From positions 992,001-1,056,000 of the forward strand of contig NW_020167524.1 in NCBI RefSeq assembly GCF_001641265.1: a stretch of 64,000 bases of DNA. The letters run 5' to 3'. This DNA comes from Pseudogymnoascus destructans (lineage: Eukaryota > Ascomycota > Leotiomycetes > Thelebolales > Thelebolaceae). Made by a program: the position numbers and the translations under genes. Numbering within the stretch: the stretch's first letter is position 1; each line of letters opens with the position of its first letter. The notes beneath the pieces were generated by a model. That model had not been told where the DNA came from. It did not search any database and saw nothing but the letters and a program-made list of their open reading frames with translations. This document shows, piece after piece, positions 20,830-31,608 of this stretch.

Positions 20830-21383
20830 GCACTATTGACAATCCGGACTGTGCCCCTAAAGCTTCCGCATAGACAACACCTCGTCTCCCACCTTCTGCT
20901 CATAATAATCCCACGTTCCTTCCTAAACTGCATCTACTGGGTCGTTCACGCCCTACCTTCCCCCCCTAGTCCACAAGAAAACCCCCAACCCAACGAACCC
21001 TTTGAGCTAGCCTTTTCATCATCACGCCACCACTGATAGAACCCATAATCCGCAGCTCAAGACGAAAAATTAACCCCACCCAACCCGCCTCTTCGCGTGG
21101 AAAATAGACACCAGGCGCTGTCCCGAACCGACTTCATCAAATGGCGCTCAAACCCTATACGCTCCTCTTTCCTTTCTTTTTCATCCAGACGCGCCAGAGC
21201 CTGGTGCTGCGTTACTCTGCCTACATCTACATATAAGACGCAGCGTTGCAGATCTACTGTCAGACATCAATAGTCATGGCTGTCTATGTTCAACATCTCC
21301 ATCATCACTTCCTGTGAGAAAGGCAGAGCGGCGCCTTGCCTCCTCGACGTCTGACCCTGCTGCTCAAGCATCCGGCCACCACT
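20830..21383 (+). promoter_or_regulatory. Upstream region of the MFS gene with small uORF
   Basis: A TATA-like ACATATAAG lies near 21228. A 13-codon upstream ORF (21276-21317) precedes the microsatellite leader. If transcription starts at the TATA box, this uORF would be translated first and could dampen expression. That is an inference from position only. Confidence 0.4.
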
Positions 21384-21524
21384 GCAGAAAACAGAAAACA
21401 GAAAACAGAAAACAGAAAACAGAAAACAGAAAACAGAAAACAGAAAACAGAAAACAGAAAACAGAAAACAGAAAACAGAAAACAGAAAACAGAAAACAGA
21501 AAACAGAAAACAGAAAACAGAAAA
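21384..21524 (+). repeat. Heptanucleotide microsatellite (AAAACAG), ~20 copies
   Basis: About 141 bp of perfect AAAACAG repeats end nine bases before the MFS start codon, so it would lie in the mRNA leader. All forward frames are open through it, producing spurious TENRKQK-type ORFs. Confidence 0.9.
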
Positions 21525-21533
21525 CCGCTCACA

Positions 21534-23231
21534 ATGTTTCCCGCCATGGCGGATCCCAGGAGCGGGAATGTCTTCGCAACATGGCATCTCTTCACCCGCT
21601 CCGAGAAGAAGAATATGATGATCTATATGGGAGGAATTATGATTTATAAATTCGGCCTCGAAGTCTTTATCGGCTCCTTCATCTCGCTCGCATCGAATCG
21701 CTACGACTACGCCGCCCGCATCGGCGGATATACGCCTGTCACCTTCGGCCGCATTGGCCTGCTCCAAGGCCTCAACCAGGCCTTCCAGTGCTTCGGCGCC
21801 ATCCTCGTCGCACCCCTAGTAAAGCGTTGGGAGACACGCATTGTCCTCTCCGTCGCCATCCTCGTCTTCGCGGTCTTCACCACCGTCATCCTTATCGTCG
21901 ACGCTGCAACAGGTGGAACCTTCAAGCCCGCAGGCGCTTCGAACGACGACTTCTCCTATTATGGAGACTTCAACACCGACGGCATGATTCCCGTCTACTG
22001 TATAACCGGTGTCGTCTACGGCATGGTCGAGCTCATCCGCCGCGTCATCCCACGAGACATTGTGCGCTCCGACGGTCAGTCTGATATGTCTCATCACTAA
22101 CACCACTCCCACTGACATTCCGCAGTGCAAAAGCTCAGACGCCTCGACGCCACCGTGCACATCTTTTACGAAGTCACCGGCACCGCCGGCGCCTTCACCA
22201 CCGCCCTCGTGCTCATCCCCCACCTCGGTAACAACATGGCCATCATCGTCTCCCCGTTCTGCTTCGCCGGTGCCGCGGTCGTCTGGTCCTTCATCTCGAC
22301 CGCCGAGCACCCCACTACGGCCCCCAAACTCCGTACCGTCAACAGCCCCTCCTATCTCTCCCTCCTCTACCAATCCACGCAACTCTTCTTCGTCTCCATC
22401 AGCACGGGAGCCCGCATCCTCTTCACGAGCCGCAAATTCATCTGGCTCCTCCCCTCCTACTCCCTCGCCCTCTACGCCCACCGCTACCTCGAGAACAACA
22501 TCGCCCCGCTGCTCGCGCAGCGCTATCTCCACAACTCCGCCTGGGCACAGCTCATCGTCGGCGGATCGAACTTCGGCGAACTCCTCGGCGCGCTGTTCGT
22601 CTTCTTATTCACTAATCTCGTTACCACGCCCATGCCCTGGTTGCGCCTGGACGCCTGCGGGCTGCTGATCGTGTGGTACCTCGCCTTCTGGCATCCGACG
22701 CCCGGGCAGGTGGGTCAGGCGTGGATGGTCGCGGCGACGTTCATCCCGGTATCGTTTGGATGGGCTGCGGGGGATATTTCCTTATCCGCCTACCTACAAG
22801 CAATGCTACACCGACAGGAGCACGAGCGCAAAGACGTCAGTGCGCTGGTGACGGTGATGGCGTTCCTCTACTCGACATACATCGTCACCTACTCCATCTG
22901 CTCGCCATTACTGGGAACATACATCGACAAAGTCTCAGCAGCGAATGGCGGGGACGTACACGAAGCCATCAAGTACGTCGGAGGTGTGCAGTTTACCATC
23001 ATCTCGTGCACCGTGCTCGCTGCCACATTTATTCCTAGGGGCTCCTTCGCCCTTAACCCTGATATGCTTGAGGGCGAGGACCTGGAGGCGTATCGGGCGC
23101 GGGATATGGAGGAGAGGCCGCCGCCGGTGAAGCAGGAGAAGGTGGTCAAGACGAAGGAGGAGAAGAGGGAGCAGACGGAGAGTATGAAGGGGTTGAAGGT
23201 GGGGCACGACGATTGGTTTATGGATTTGTGA
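21534..23231 (+). CDS. Major facilitator superfamily-type transporter (2 exons)
   Basis: This is a polytopic membrane protein of about 548 residues. Exons are 21534-22074 and 22126-23231. The 51-bp intron (GTCAGT..CCGCAG) restores the frame at a valine codon. The start at MFPAMADPRSG follows ACA and lies just after the microsatellite. Hydrophobic segments alternate with short loops through to about residue 475. A gap around residue 120 holds a glycosylation-prone loop. The C-terminus is hydrophilic and lysine-rich (EKVVKTKEEKREQ). The overall pattern suits a 10-12-helix MFS carrier. I cannot name a substrate, and the assignment rests on topology rather than a diagnostic motif. It appears intact. 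Confidence 0.75.
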
Positions 23232-25806
23232 GGACGATGGATATATAACAACCTTCACACCTTTCGCCACGGACCCCCTCGATACGAGGGGGTCGGGTAT
23301 ATACAAGTATAATGGGAGCGGATTCAACTCGGGAATAGAGATAGATATTGGGCTGGAGCGATTTTGGGAGGGGGATCAACATTTTTTGGGGCGTTGGATT
23401 AGCGATTTTTTTAGGGGGGGGATTGGAAGTGGGGGGAGCGACGTGTATGTTTAGGGGGGATACACCTTTTGAGAGATACCAACCAGGCGTAGATGTGTTA
23501 ATGAAAAAGAAATTAATAAATTCCAAGATCTGAGCGAGATGGTGCTTGTGTGTCTTGATATCTTCTGTGTGGCTTCGTACCCTCGTGGTTGGTTATCCCC
23601 GTACCACTTCTCATAGAGAAAATAGACACAAATACTCCTCTTACTCACGCATTAGCCAGGCAAAGATATTAATTTGTGCGTGGATATCAGTTCTTGTGAC
23701 TAGCGCACGTGAACCACAAGAATACCCAGCCAAGGGAGAGTGGGGTTTGGTGGGGGTTGGTGGGGGGTTGGTTGGGAGGAAGAGCCGTGATATCCACAAG
23801 CGCAGCCACATCCCTCCTAGCATGAATCCTTGGCAGCTTTCTCGCGGCACCCCAGCCTCTTATACCACGTTTTGGATCGATCTTGTTGTTAGCGCAAAAA
23901 AGGAATCAAATGCTGGAGGGGGGCGGTATTTATACCTCGTATGGAGGTCCGGGAGCGGGTGATAAGGGTTGGGAAAGAGCGAGCGAGGTTGGATATGGGA
24001 AGGAGCGAGTCGAGCAAAGATGTAGGAAGGAACGGAATGGAATATATTGGAAATTGGAAGGAACGATCCCGGGGTATATTGGAAAGATATATTGGAAGTA
24101 ACTAGTGATAATAAGTGGGAAGGAACGAGGGGCATCGCGAGAATGAGGGTGGTGGAGTGGAGTGGGTTTGGCGCAGAAGTTGTCAGTCAGGCAAGTCTCC
24201 GTCACTCAGGGCCAGCGCATCGTCGAGTTGGAAGTAAATATCATACTCCTGCACGCGGGGATTGGCGCGTTGAGAGCTGACAACGCATCGATGGTTCTCG
24301 TTAAAACCTGCGGGGAAGATGAGCTCCAGGATGTGCAGCTTCCTGTCGCCGCGGCCCCATGGAGCTTCTCACGATAACCCGTTTACGTGGTTTGCGATTG
24401 CACTTCATCTACAAAGACTTTCGCGATCGATTTCCTGTCTGGAGACTCTTGACCCGTGCATTATCCGTGTCTAACTCTACAACTTACTAATAGATCAAAC
24501 CTCCCAAGTACCATGGAGATGGCGGGGAGATCACAGGAGACATAGTATCTTGAGTCCGGCGAGGAAGCTTATAAAGAGCGACTAAAAGTGTGTTGGAAGG
24601 GCTGCGCCAAGAGACGGAGAAGAAAATGCGCGGACTGAGCGGCTCAAGAGCAGTCTTCATGATCCGTCTCAGAGAGCCCAGGAGCAATCTTGCAATATAT
24701 GTTCCGTTCCGCTGTCATATGTCGTTGCTGTCACAGATTTTCACAATCATTAATTTCTGTCATGGTTGGTTCTTACCGTCGTTGATTCCTGCTTCCTGTC
24801 ATTTAACGTCGAGCGAACGCCTACAAGGCCCCTCCCTCCCCTTTGATAGACGCCGCGCGCTCAAATAGTCGCAATCAGACACCATCTCTTTGCGGGAAGT
24901 TGCTGCCCCGTCTTTGGAAAATTGGTGCAGGTTGCATCGTAAATATTCGTATCGTAATATGTGTGGAATTCTCACTCCGTGCCCGGCATAGGGATGGCGA
25001 TGCCGCCGAGGCCGCCAAGTGCCAACCTGGCGCCAAGCTCAATATCGCCCAACTGAGAAGATAAAAGCTGGGCACCACTCCTCTGAGACTAGCTCGGGAG
25101 CAGAGTTTTCTACTATATAACTTAAAGTAATTACAGTAGTTAGATTAATAACATATTGAACCTGGTTGACACGCCCGTAATTATCATTATTCTATTCTTA
25201 CGGACCACTACCTAAGTTCTACAATATGGGTATGGGCTTCGTATTAAAATCTGTCTAGATTTTGTGCTGCGTCGGTCCCATCTAATATTTCTGCCTTCAG
25301 GACTAATTTATAGTGGTTTCCGTAGCTACTGCACATATTGTACGTCGTCGTTGGACATGGATAAATACGACGAAGGTCCGAATAACCTTTACGCGCCGGC
25401 CAAGGTGGGGGAGTATGCCCATCCTCTCGGTCACAGATCCCAAACAACCATAATTCCAGACTACACAAGCCAACACATACCCGCAAACCACCTCCATAAT
25501 TTATCCCATCATAATTACACATTTCGGGATTCAGTCCAAAAACGGCGGCGTGCTGTCCAAGGCGGATGCGTGGGGGAGGGGTAAAAGAGGCGAAATATTT
25601 TGCTGGGCTACAATGAGTTCTCAACACTAGATGTGGCTATGCCTTTTCAGTAATATTATTCGATAGAATGTTATTAATTGATTTAAAATGCATTCTAGGA
25701 AAAGAAGCTTTGATAATTACTGTAGACAATGAAATGTGGCTATAGAAGTGACAACTCGCGACCTATATCTGGCAACTGACCCCAATTCCGTAAGCAGAGT
25801 AGATAT
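23232..25806. other. Intergenic, no gene recognised
   Basis: 2.6 kb contain only short frames without conserved motifs. There are G-rich stretches at 23345-23455 and 23740-23775, and short GGAAGGAACG / ATATTGGAA word repeats at 23998-24130. Nothing here supports a gene call. Confidence 0.5.
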
Positions 25807-26710
25807 CTAATTGTTAATTGTGATAACTTGTTTCGTTTCTTTGTGATAAATATCACTGCCATTGCTAAACACCCGCTCTGATGGGGCAGATGTTGCTGAA
25901 ATTGCTAGATGGTCTCGAGCAACTTGAGCAACTATTGGATACTGATATTGCTTTGAAGACCAATATTTAAAGATGTCTGTATGCTCACCTGGCCGTGGTT
26001 CAAGCATCCACCGTTTCCATTCTGGCTCTTCAAATGATATGCCTTCTGATGCAAATAAGTCTTCATCAGAATCTGGCTCTTGTTCTCTGTTATTTGCATT
26101 TCCTAATGCAAATGAAAGTGCTGTTTCATGTTCAATGCGCTCTGTATCAAGATGATATTGTCGTGTCTTGTATTTTCTGCAGACGTCTTCAAACTGAGCT
26201 CTTGCCCGTGATCTTCGTATATCATCTATACTGTCTGGATAAATCTTCTTAAATACGATAAGTTGTTCAAGATCCTTAATAATGGCCCAATCTTCTGTAG
26301 TTAATGCAATGTCTTGCATACTAATATCAAGTTGCTGCATTGTGCAAACTGCTGTAATTGGTATTTGGAGGTTTACTGCTGTATGAAGCATATGATATGT
26401 TGAATTCCAACGCACGGGCATATCAAGTGATAACTGCTGTGGGCTTAAGCCTGCTGCTTTAGTTTGCCGTTGTAAAGCATCCTTCCATGCTCGTCGATTG
26501 CGGAATACATAAATATGCCTTCGTAATTTTGCTAGAGTGTTCATAACCTCTACATGAGTATCTCTAGTATGTGGAATCCGAGCTGCACCTTGCTCACACT
26601 GGTATGCTTCTGTCTCTGTATCTGCGTCGGCTATTAAGCTCTTAAGAGCAGCTTGTACTGCAATATTTATAATATGTGCAATGCACCGAACGTCGCCTTC
26701 TTTAACAGTA
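25807..26710 (-). pseudogene. hAT transposase fragment, minus strand
   Basis: It reads from the RNase H-like middle (CIAHIINIAVQAAL, then LRRHIYVFRNRRAWK) through LSLDMPVRWNSTYHM to the SAPSERVFSNG dimerisation domain. A large internal deletion joins the DLEQLIVFKK region directly to the acidic linker near 26240. The N-terminus and both termini of the element are missing. It abuts an oppositely oriented hAT fragment at about 26710. Confidence 0.8.
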
Positions 26711-27340
26711 AATGTCCAACAGAATCACTCTACGATTGCTACAATTTGTGATCCTCGGTATAATTTCAATGTTTTCAATATCATATGGAAAGACAGTACA
26801 CAATCGATCAAAAAGAACAGGGCAAAGGCACAGTGGCAGGACTGCTTCTATCGATATTCAGGCCGCGAGTCTGATATTCGAGCAGCAAACGTTATTAATA
26901 GTATCGAAGATGAGGATCTAGATCCAGAGCAGCAAGCTATGAGTATCGATATAGACTCAGAAGACGAGCTATACGTATCGCAAAGCCATCACGATACTGA
27001 GCCAGAATGGAAGCGATGGATGAAGGAGCCGACGGTTGGTAGGAACACAGATATTCTCAAATATTCAGAGTAAGCAATTCCAATATCCGTTGATTGCTTC
27101 TATAGCAAAGGACCACCTAGCTATTCCAGCTACCTCAGCGAACTCGGAACGAGTATTTAGTGTTGGCGGTGATATTATCACAAAGAAACGAACAGATTAT
27201 CACCGTCTACACTTAGATATCTACTTTGCTTACGGAATTGGGGTATTATATCACAAGGCGACGACGAGGACAGCGGCGACGATGCAGATAATGAGAGTTG
27301 TTGAGATCAGTGGTGTATCTGTATCTGCAGCGGCATAGTT
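26711..27340 (+). pseudogene. hAT transposase fragment, plus strand
   Basis: It starts mid-domain (HSTIATICDPRYNF), then an acidic linker, EPEWKRWMKEP, a frameshift near 27065, and the SANSERVFSVGGD dimerisation domain. Related to, but clearly different from, the minus-strand fragment. Only the C-terminal third is present. Confidence 0.8.
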
Positions 27341-27529
27341 ATCACGTTGAGTTGAACAACAGTTCACTTGAATATATGTTTTGTATTGTTGTTCTGAGTG
27401 AAGCTATCTACGGAACTATTTGTGGGTGGTCCGCAACCCGATTCGGTTGGCGAGCCACACGCCTAACCAATCAGTCTGAGCAACCTCCTCCTTCAACAAG
27501 AGTTAGAATAGTAAATACAGTCAAATTCT

Positions 27530-27658
27530 ATTTTATATGCGAGTACTACTCACGGTATTCGAGTACCGGTATTCGAATACCGGTACTCGAGCTTCAATTT
27601 TGAGTACTCTACTCGAGGATGCTCGAGTAGTACTCAGAGCGGTATTCGGGCAACACTG
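27530..27658. repeat. hAT right terminus with subterminal repeats
   Basis: It ends in CGGGCAACACTG, the reverse complement of the hAT terminus at 6479. Inside it are repeated GAGTACTACTC, CGAGTACCGG and TATTCGAATACCGG words, largely palindromic, as expected for transposase-binding subterminal sites. It belongs to the plus-strand fragment ending at 27340. Confidence 0.75.
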
Positions 27659-27857
27659 GTTTCAAATACTAATATCATTGAGTTCGAAAATAAAATATGC
27701 TCTTATTAAATATAACAACTATTAGGATGGGTTCACATTCAAAGCACATTTCTTTATCTTAATTTATTGACTTATTTTATTGATTTGAGTACAACTAATT
27801 CAAAGTACACCTCTCGCTTGAACTAAAAAACTCCTTTCAACTCCCACTTCCATCCAT

Positions 27858-28493
27858 TTACATGATCTCAATCTTGCGGCTCTCATGCTTCTTCGCCTTG
27901 GGAACCACGACGCTCAAGATCCCATCCTTCATCGATGCGGTAACTCCATCCTGGTCAATGCGTCCTGGGAAAGTGAAGGCACGCTCAAACGAGCCAACGC
28001 TGCGCTCCGAGACCCAGAAGCGCTCCTCGGGCTCCTTCTTCTGCGCCTTCTCTGGCTGAGCCGATTCTGGAGCCGCGACGGAAGTGGCTGACTCACCCTC
28101 CTCGTCCTCGATAGTTGCGTGGCGGCCGCTCTTTGGCGAGGTGGTGCCGCATTGAGTGATAGCAGGTGCTTGAGCCCCGGCCTCAATGGCGGCGGGCGGG
28201 GTACCGGCGGTGTAGGAGCGCTCAGTGCGGCCGCGGATGCTCATTGTCTGGGGGTCCGTGAACTCGATAGTGACATCGCGTTGGTTGATGCCGGCGAGCT
28301 CGCCGTGCAGCTCAAAGTGGGTTGGGATCTCCTTGACGTCGAACTTCGGGACAAAGGTCTTCTCAGCGCGCGCGATTTGGCGGGTTGTCTGGCGCGAGTA
28401 GGTATCGTAGTCGTCGAGGAGGCGGAAGAGTGGGCTGAATGTGGAGGCGGATGGGGCTGGGGGGGAGAAGAAGGCGTGTGGGTAGAAAGACAT
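27858..28493 (-). CDS. Small heat-shock protein, Hsp20/alpha-crystallin (Hsp30-type)
   Basis: This is an ATP-independent chaperone that holds unfolding proteins under heat or other stress. The start MSFYPHAFFSPP gives 211 residues. The alpha-crystallin domain begins at FVPKFDVKEIPTHFELHGEL, is interrupted by about 65 Ala/Glu/Pro-rich residues (common in fungal Hsp30), and resumes at ERSVGSFERAFTFPGR. It ends with DGILSVVVPKA and a short KIEIM tail. The frame stays open upstream: an in-frame ATG at 28562 would add a 23-residue Arg/Lys/Thr-rich extension resembling a mitochondrial presequence. A TATA box and heat-shock elements lie directly upstream. It is intact and single-exon. Confidence 0.93.
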   Translation of the reverse strand: MSFYPHAFFSPPAPSASTFSPLFRLLDDYDTYSRQTTRQIARAEKTFVPKFDVKEIPTHFELHGELAGINQRDVTIEFTDPQTMSIRGRTERSYTAGTPPAAIEAGAQAPAITQCGTTSPKSGRHATIEDEEGESATSVAAPESAQPEKAQKKEPEERFWVSERSVGSFERAFTFPGRIDQDGVTASMKDGILSVVVPKAKKHESRKIEIM

Positions 28494-28619
28494 TGTGCGT
28501 GTTTGTACTTTGGTGAGTGGAATTCGCTTTGGTAGTGCGCGTTGAATTGTTCGAGATTGCATGAAGATCTTGATGTGTTTTGATGATGAAGAAAAGCACT
28601 TACTCGGTGTGTTCACGAT

Positions 28620-28820
28620 GGTTATATAGACTAAACTTACATTTGCGAGAATATTCTATGATATTCTATGACATTACTAGAATATCGAGCGATCATTCTA
28701 GAGGCATCGATATCTTTGTCAAAGGTAGCAATCGCGGGCGTCACGATCCAGCTGATGCTAGAATATTCCGTGAGGCGAAGTTAGTAATCACGTGAAAAGG
28801 CACGTGATACGCACACGTGA
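28620..28820 (-). promoter_or_regulatory. Heat-shock promoter: TATA, HSEs, three CACGTG boxes
   Basis: On the minus strand, upstream of the Hsp gene, there is a TATATA at 28623-28628. HSE-type inverted GAA/TTC arrays lie at 28648-28675 (AGAATATTCT plus further TTC units) and 28760-28770 (AGAATATTCC). Three CACGTG boxes lie at 28789, 28801 and 28814. The HSEs fit Hsf1 control. The CACGTG cluster suggests a bHLH factor, which is inference. Confidence 0.75.
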
Positions 28821-29589
28821 TCCACCGACATGTGGGGTCAAATCTTGTTAGTTTTATCTCTTCTATTCACCCCGCATGAATGCAGATGTTCACCATTGCC
28901 ACGTCTGCGCACGTTTCTTATAGTCCAGTATCTGAATGTATCTGTACGTAACACTGGATGGAAAGGATTCATCCAAGCGTCCAGACCAAGAGTGATCCTG
29001 CAGCTAAGTCCGCGCTACTTTATGCTACAACGCCGGCTCCGAGCACCCACCACCGCCTCTCTTGTTCGATCTTAACTAGAACGCCCAGCCGGGAAAATAA
29101 TCCGCCTAAGACTGTAATCTTAGATTATCCTCCGCGCCGACAAACGCCCATGTCATTTTTGGTGGAGGGCAGAGCGGATTTGTGATTGCCAACCGTTTGA
29201 GCGAGGATCCAAATAGTAAGCACAGTTGTATTGGACAATTTCCGTAGGATCTGTAGCAGTAGGTAGAGAACATAAACCGTAAATACAGTCACGAAGCAGT
29301 AGAGCCCGAAATGATAATTTTGTAATGCATATTCTTATAATTGAAGCTATTCTAACTACTATATATACTGTTCCGGGCCCTATTCCTGTGCCTATTCGTG
29401 GCTCGGATCCTGAAACCCTCCTGGTTTCGGTCCGTTCCCTAGAGCTTCAGAATCGAAACTTCAGAATCGAAACTTCAGAATCGGAAGACCTAGGATCCGG
29501 AGGATCACGAAGCTGGCTGACACAGCTTCGGTATCAGGGCTCTGATCCCTGCTTCCGGGTCAAGGATTCAACAGTTGAATTTTCGATTG
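28821..29589. other. Intergenic, no gene seen
   Basis: Only short frames are present. A small tandem of GCTTCAGAATCGAAAC-type units lies at 29450-29485. Confidence 0.5.
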
Positions 29590-31195
29590 CATAGGCCTTG
29601 CTCGGTTGCTTATCATACTTTGACAACAACCCGAACAACCCGGCCCAGCTGGACCCATCAAGCGCGGCAAACTACCGTCCGATCAACATGTTTAACGTCT
29701 CGTCTGTGCCACAGCCCGGACTTGGCGGACGTGTTTCCGGGGCATTCGCCGCTTCCGTTGTTGGAGGTGGCTCCACTGTCAACGGAATGATGTTCTTCAC
29801 CGCCCCGCGTGCAGACCTAGTTGGTACCCAGAAGGCACTATACGCATCCCCGCTGCAGCTTCCTTTTGGATCGGGACGCCAAGTTCAGCCCATGCTTTCC
29901 ACTGGACCTCTGCGATAGCTGATCGTTGTTAGTTGGTACCCAGAAGGCACCATACGCATCCCCCGCTGCAGCTTTCTCCTAACCCATAATCTCCGACATA
30001 TTCTAACTCTTCGCAGAGGTCCAGTGGAAAGCATGGGCTGAACTTGGCGTCCTGATCCAAAAGGAAGCTGCAGCGGGGGATGCGTATGGTGCCTTCTGGG
30101 TACCAACTAACAACGATCAGACCTACCGCCGCTCATACGCACGCAGCGGTTACTACGACCCTGTGGCCAGCAGAAAGAACCTGAAGATCATCACCAGATA
30201 CAGGGCCAACGAGGTTCTCTTCAGTGCTAAAAAGCACGCTGAGTCGGTCACGATCCAACAAAGAGGCACAAAGCAGGAGATTGTCCTCTGTGCCGGATGG
30301 TTGCACACGCCACAGGTTCTTCAACGTTGTGGCCTCGGACCGAAGGACCTCCTGGATGAAGCTGGCATCAAGCAGATTGACGATCTGCCGGGTGTAGCCT
30401 CCAAGATCACGCCGTGACGGACATCGTATACACCTGTAAGTGACACCTGGATTACCCCCTCGAACCTTGATCTTAACACCATACAGATGCGACGGATCTC
30501 AGGCCGAACCATAGCTCACTTTACACAAATGCGACCTTCGCAGCATGGGCTGCTGGGCAATGGCTTGACCATAAGGGTCCCCTCTCAGTTGGCGTTGGGA
30601 ACTCTCTATCTGTCCCTTACCTCCCTCAGATGAGCCCCAACTACAAGTCTATCATTGCCAAGGCGCAGGTCCAGAACGCTGCCAAGCTGCTGCCCTCTAC
30701 CTACACATCTGTGAACGTCAAAGGCTTCGTCGCGCAGCGTCAACTCCTCCTCAAGACCTTCAGCAAGCGTAACAACGGCGTCGTTTAAATCACCTTCTCC
30801 GGCGGTGGTATCTCCTCGCTAAGCAATGAGAAGCCCCTGAGCCGCGGAACTGTGTGCCTAAATACGACAGACCATTACGCTGAGCCGATGGTTAACTTCA
30901 ACACCCTCATTAACCTCACCGACACTGACATTTCTTGGTCGAGTCTCTCAAGTTTGCTCGCAAGTGGTTCGCCACTGATGCGATGAAGCAGCTGTCGCCA
31001 TCAGAGACGTCGCCGGGCGGAAACATCACTTCTGATGCGGATCTCGCGGCGTATGTCGTGCGGTCGATGGGCTCAACGGCGGCGCACAGTTCCGGATCTG
31101 CTGCTATGGCGCCTCGCCACTTGGCGGGTGTTCCCCATGATCCCGTCAACGCACACCTGTGCGACGATGTACCGAGAAGGCGGCAGGTTTGATTA
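29590..31195 (+). pseudogene. GMC oxidoreductase pseudogene with inverted insertions
   Basis: The family comprises FAD enzymes oxidising alcohols or sugars. Readable parts are the substrate-side FAD domain (GGGSTVNGMMF at about 29765-29795), a segment from 30017 (VQWKAWAELG) to EIVLCAGWLHTPQVLQRCG at about 30330, the middle (30490-30785), and the C-terminal HSSGSAAMAPRHLAG motif with its conserved His (about 31085-31130). It is dead. The N-terminal dinucleotide-binding GxGxxG region is missing. Two inverted copies of 30016-30116 sit at 29819-29980 and interrupt the frame. A TGA (30417), a TAA near 30786 and a frameshift near 30935 follow. Possible intron remnants cannot be excluded for some breaks. 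Confidence 0.8.
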
Positions 31196-31608
31196 AGAAG
31201 AGAGCAGCCTGAGAGTTTGGATACCTATAACTGCCCATATATGAGTTATAAAATGACATGAAAAACTAACCTTAAGAGAAAATATTGAGACTATCTCCAT
31301 ATTTATGAGCATATGTATTCCCACCATAATTATGCTCTTCCAGAGTGACCTGATTACTCCTTCGATTCTCCGAACCAGCCCCTAAACCCGGATCATAAAT
31401 GTTCCGATATCTACCAATGAAAATGCACGTGCGTCAAATCTCCGGAGACGATCAATCCTTTTATCTTGACCCATCGCGCTTCTACTTCTCCTCCAACACA
31501 ACACTTATAGACCACAACGCACTACGCACTTTCTCACCCTTATATATAGACTGACCCAGACCAACTGGCTCAGCCAAACGCGCTTACCAAGTTCTTCCGC
31601 CTCCATAT
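31196..31608. other. Promoter region of the F-box gene
   Basis: 413 bp without a gene. It is AT-rich, with a TATATATAG at about 31540 that could serve the F-box gene starting at 31609. Confidence 0.45.

Noticed and set aside
21314..21649. TENRKQK- and FCFLFSV-repeat ORFs
   Set aside because: Artefacts of the AAAACAG microsatellite.
21816..22532. 238-codon ORF antisense to the MFS gene
   Set aside because: GC-rich shadow frame rich in Gly/Glu/Asp, without a domain.
25264..25584. 106-codon ORF in the intergenic region
   Set aside because: No motif, no plausible promoter or intron structure, and an equally long antisense frame overlaps it.
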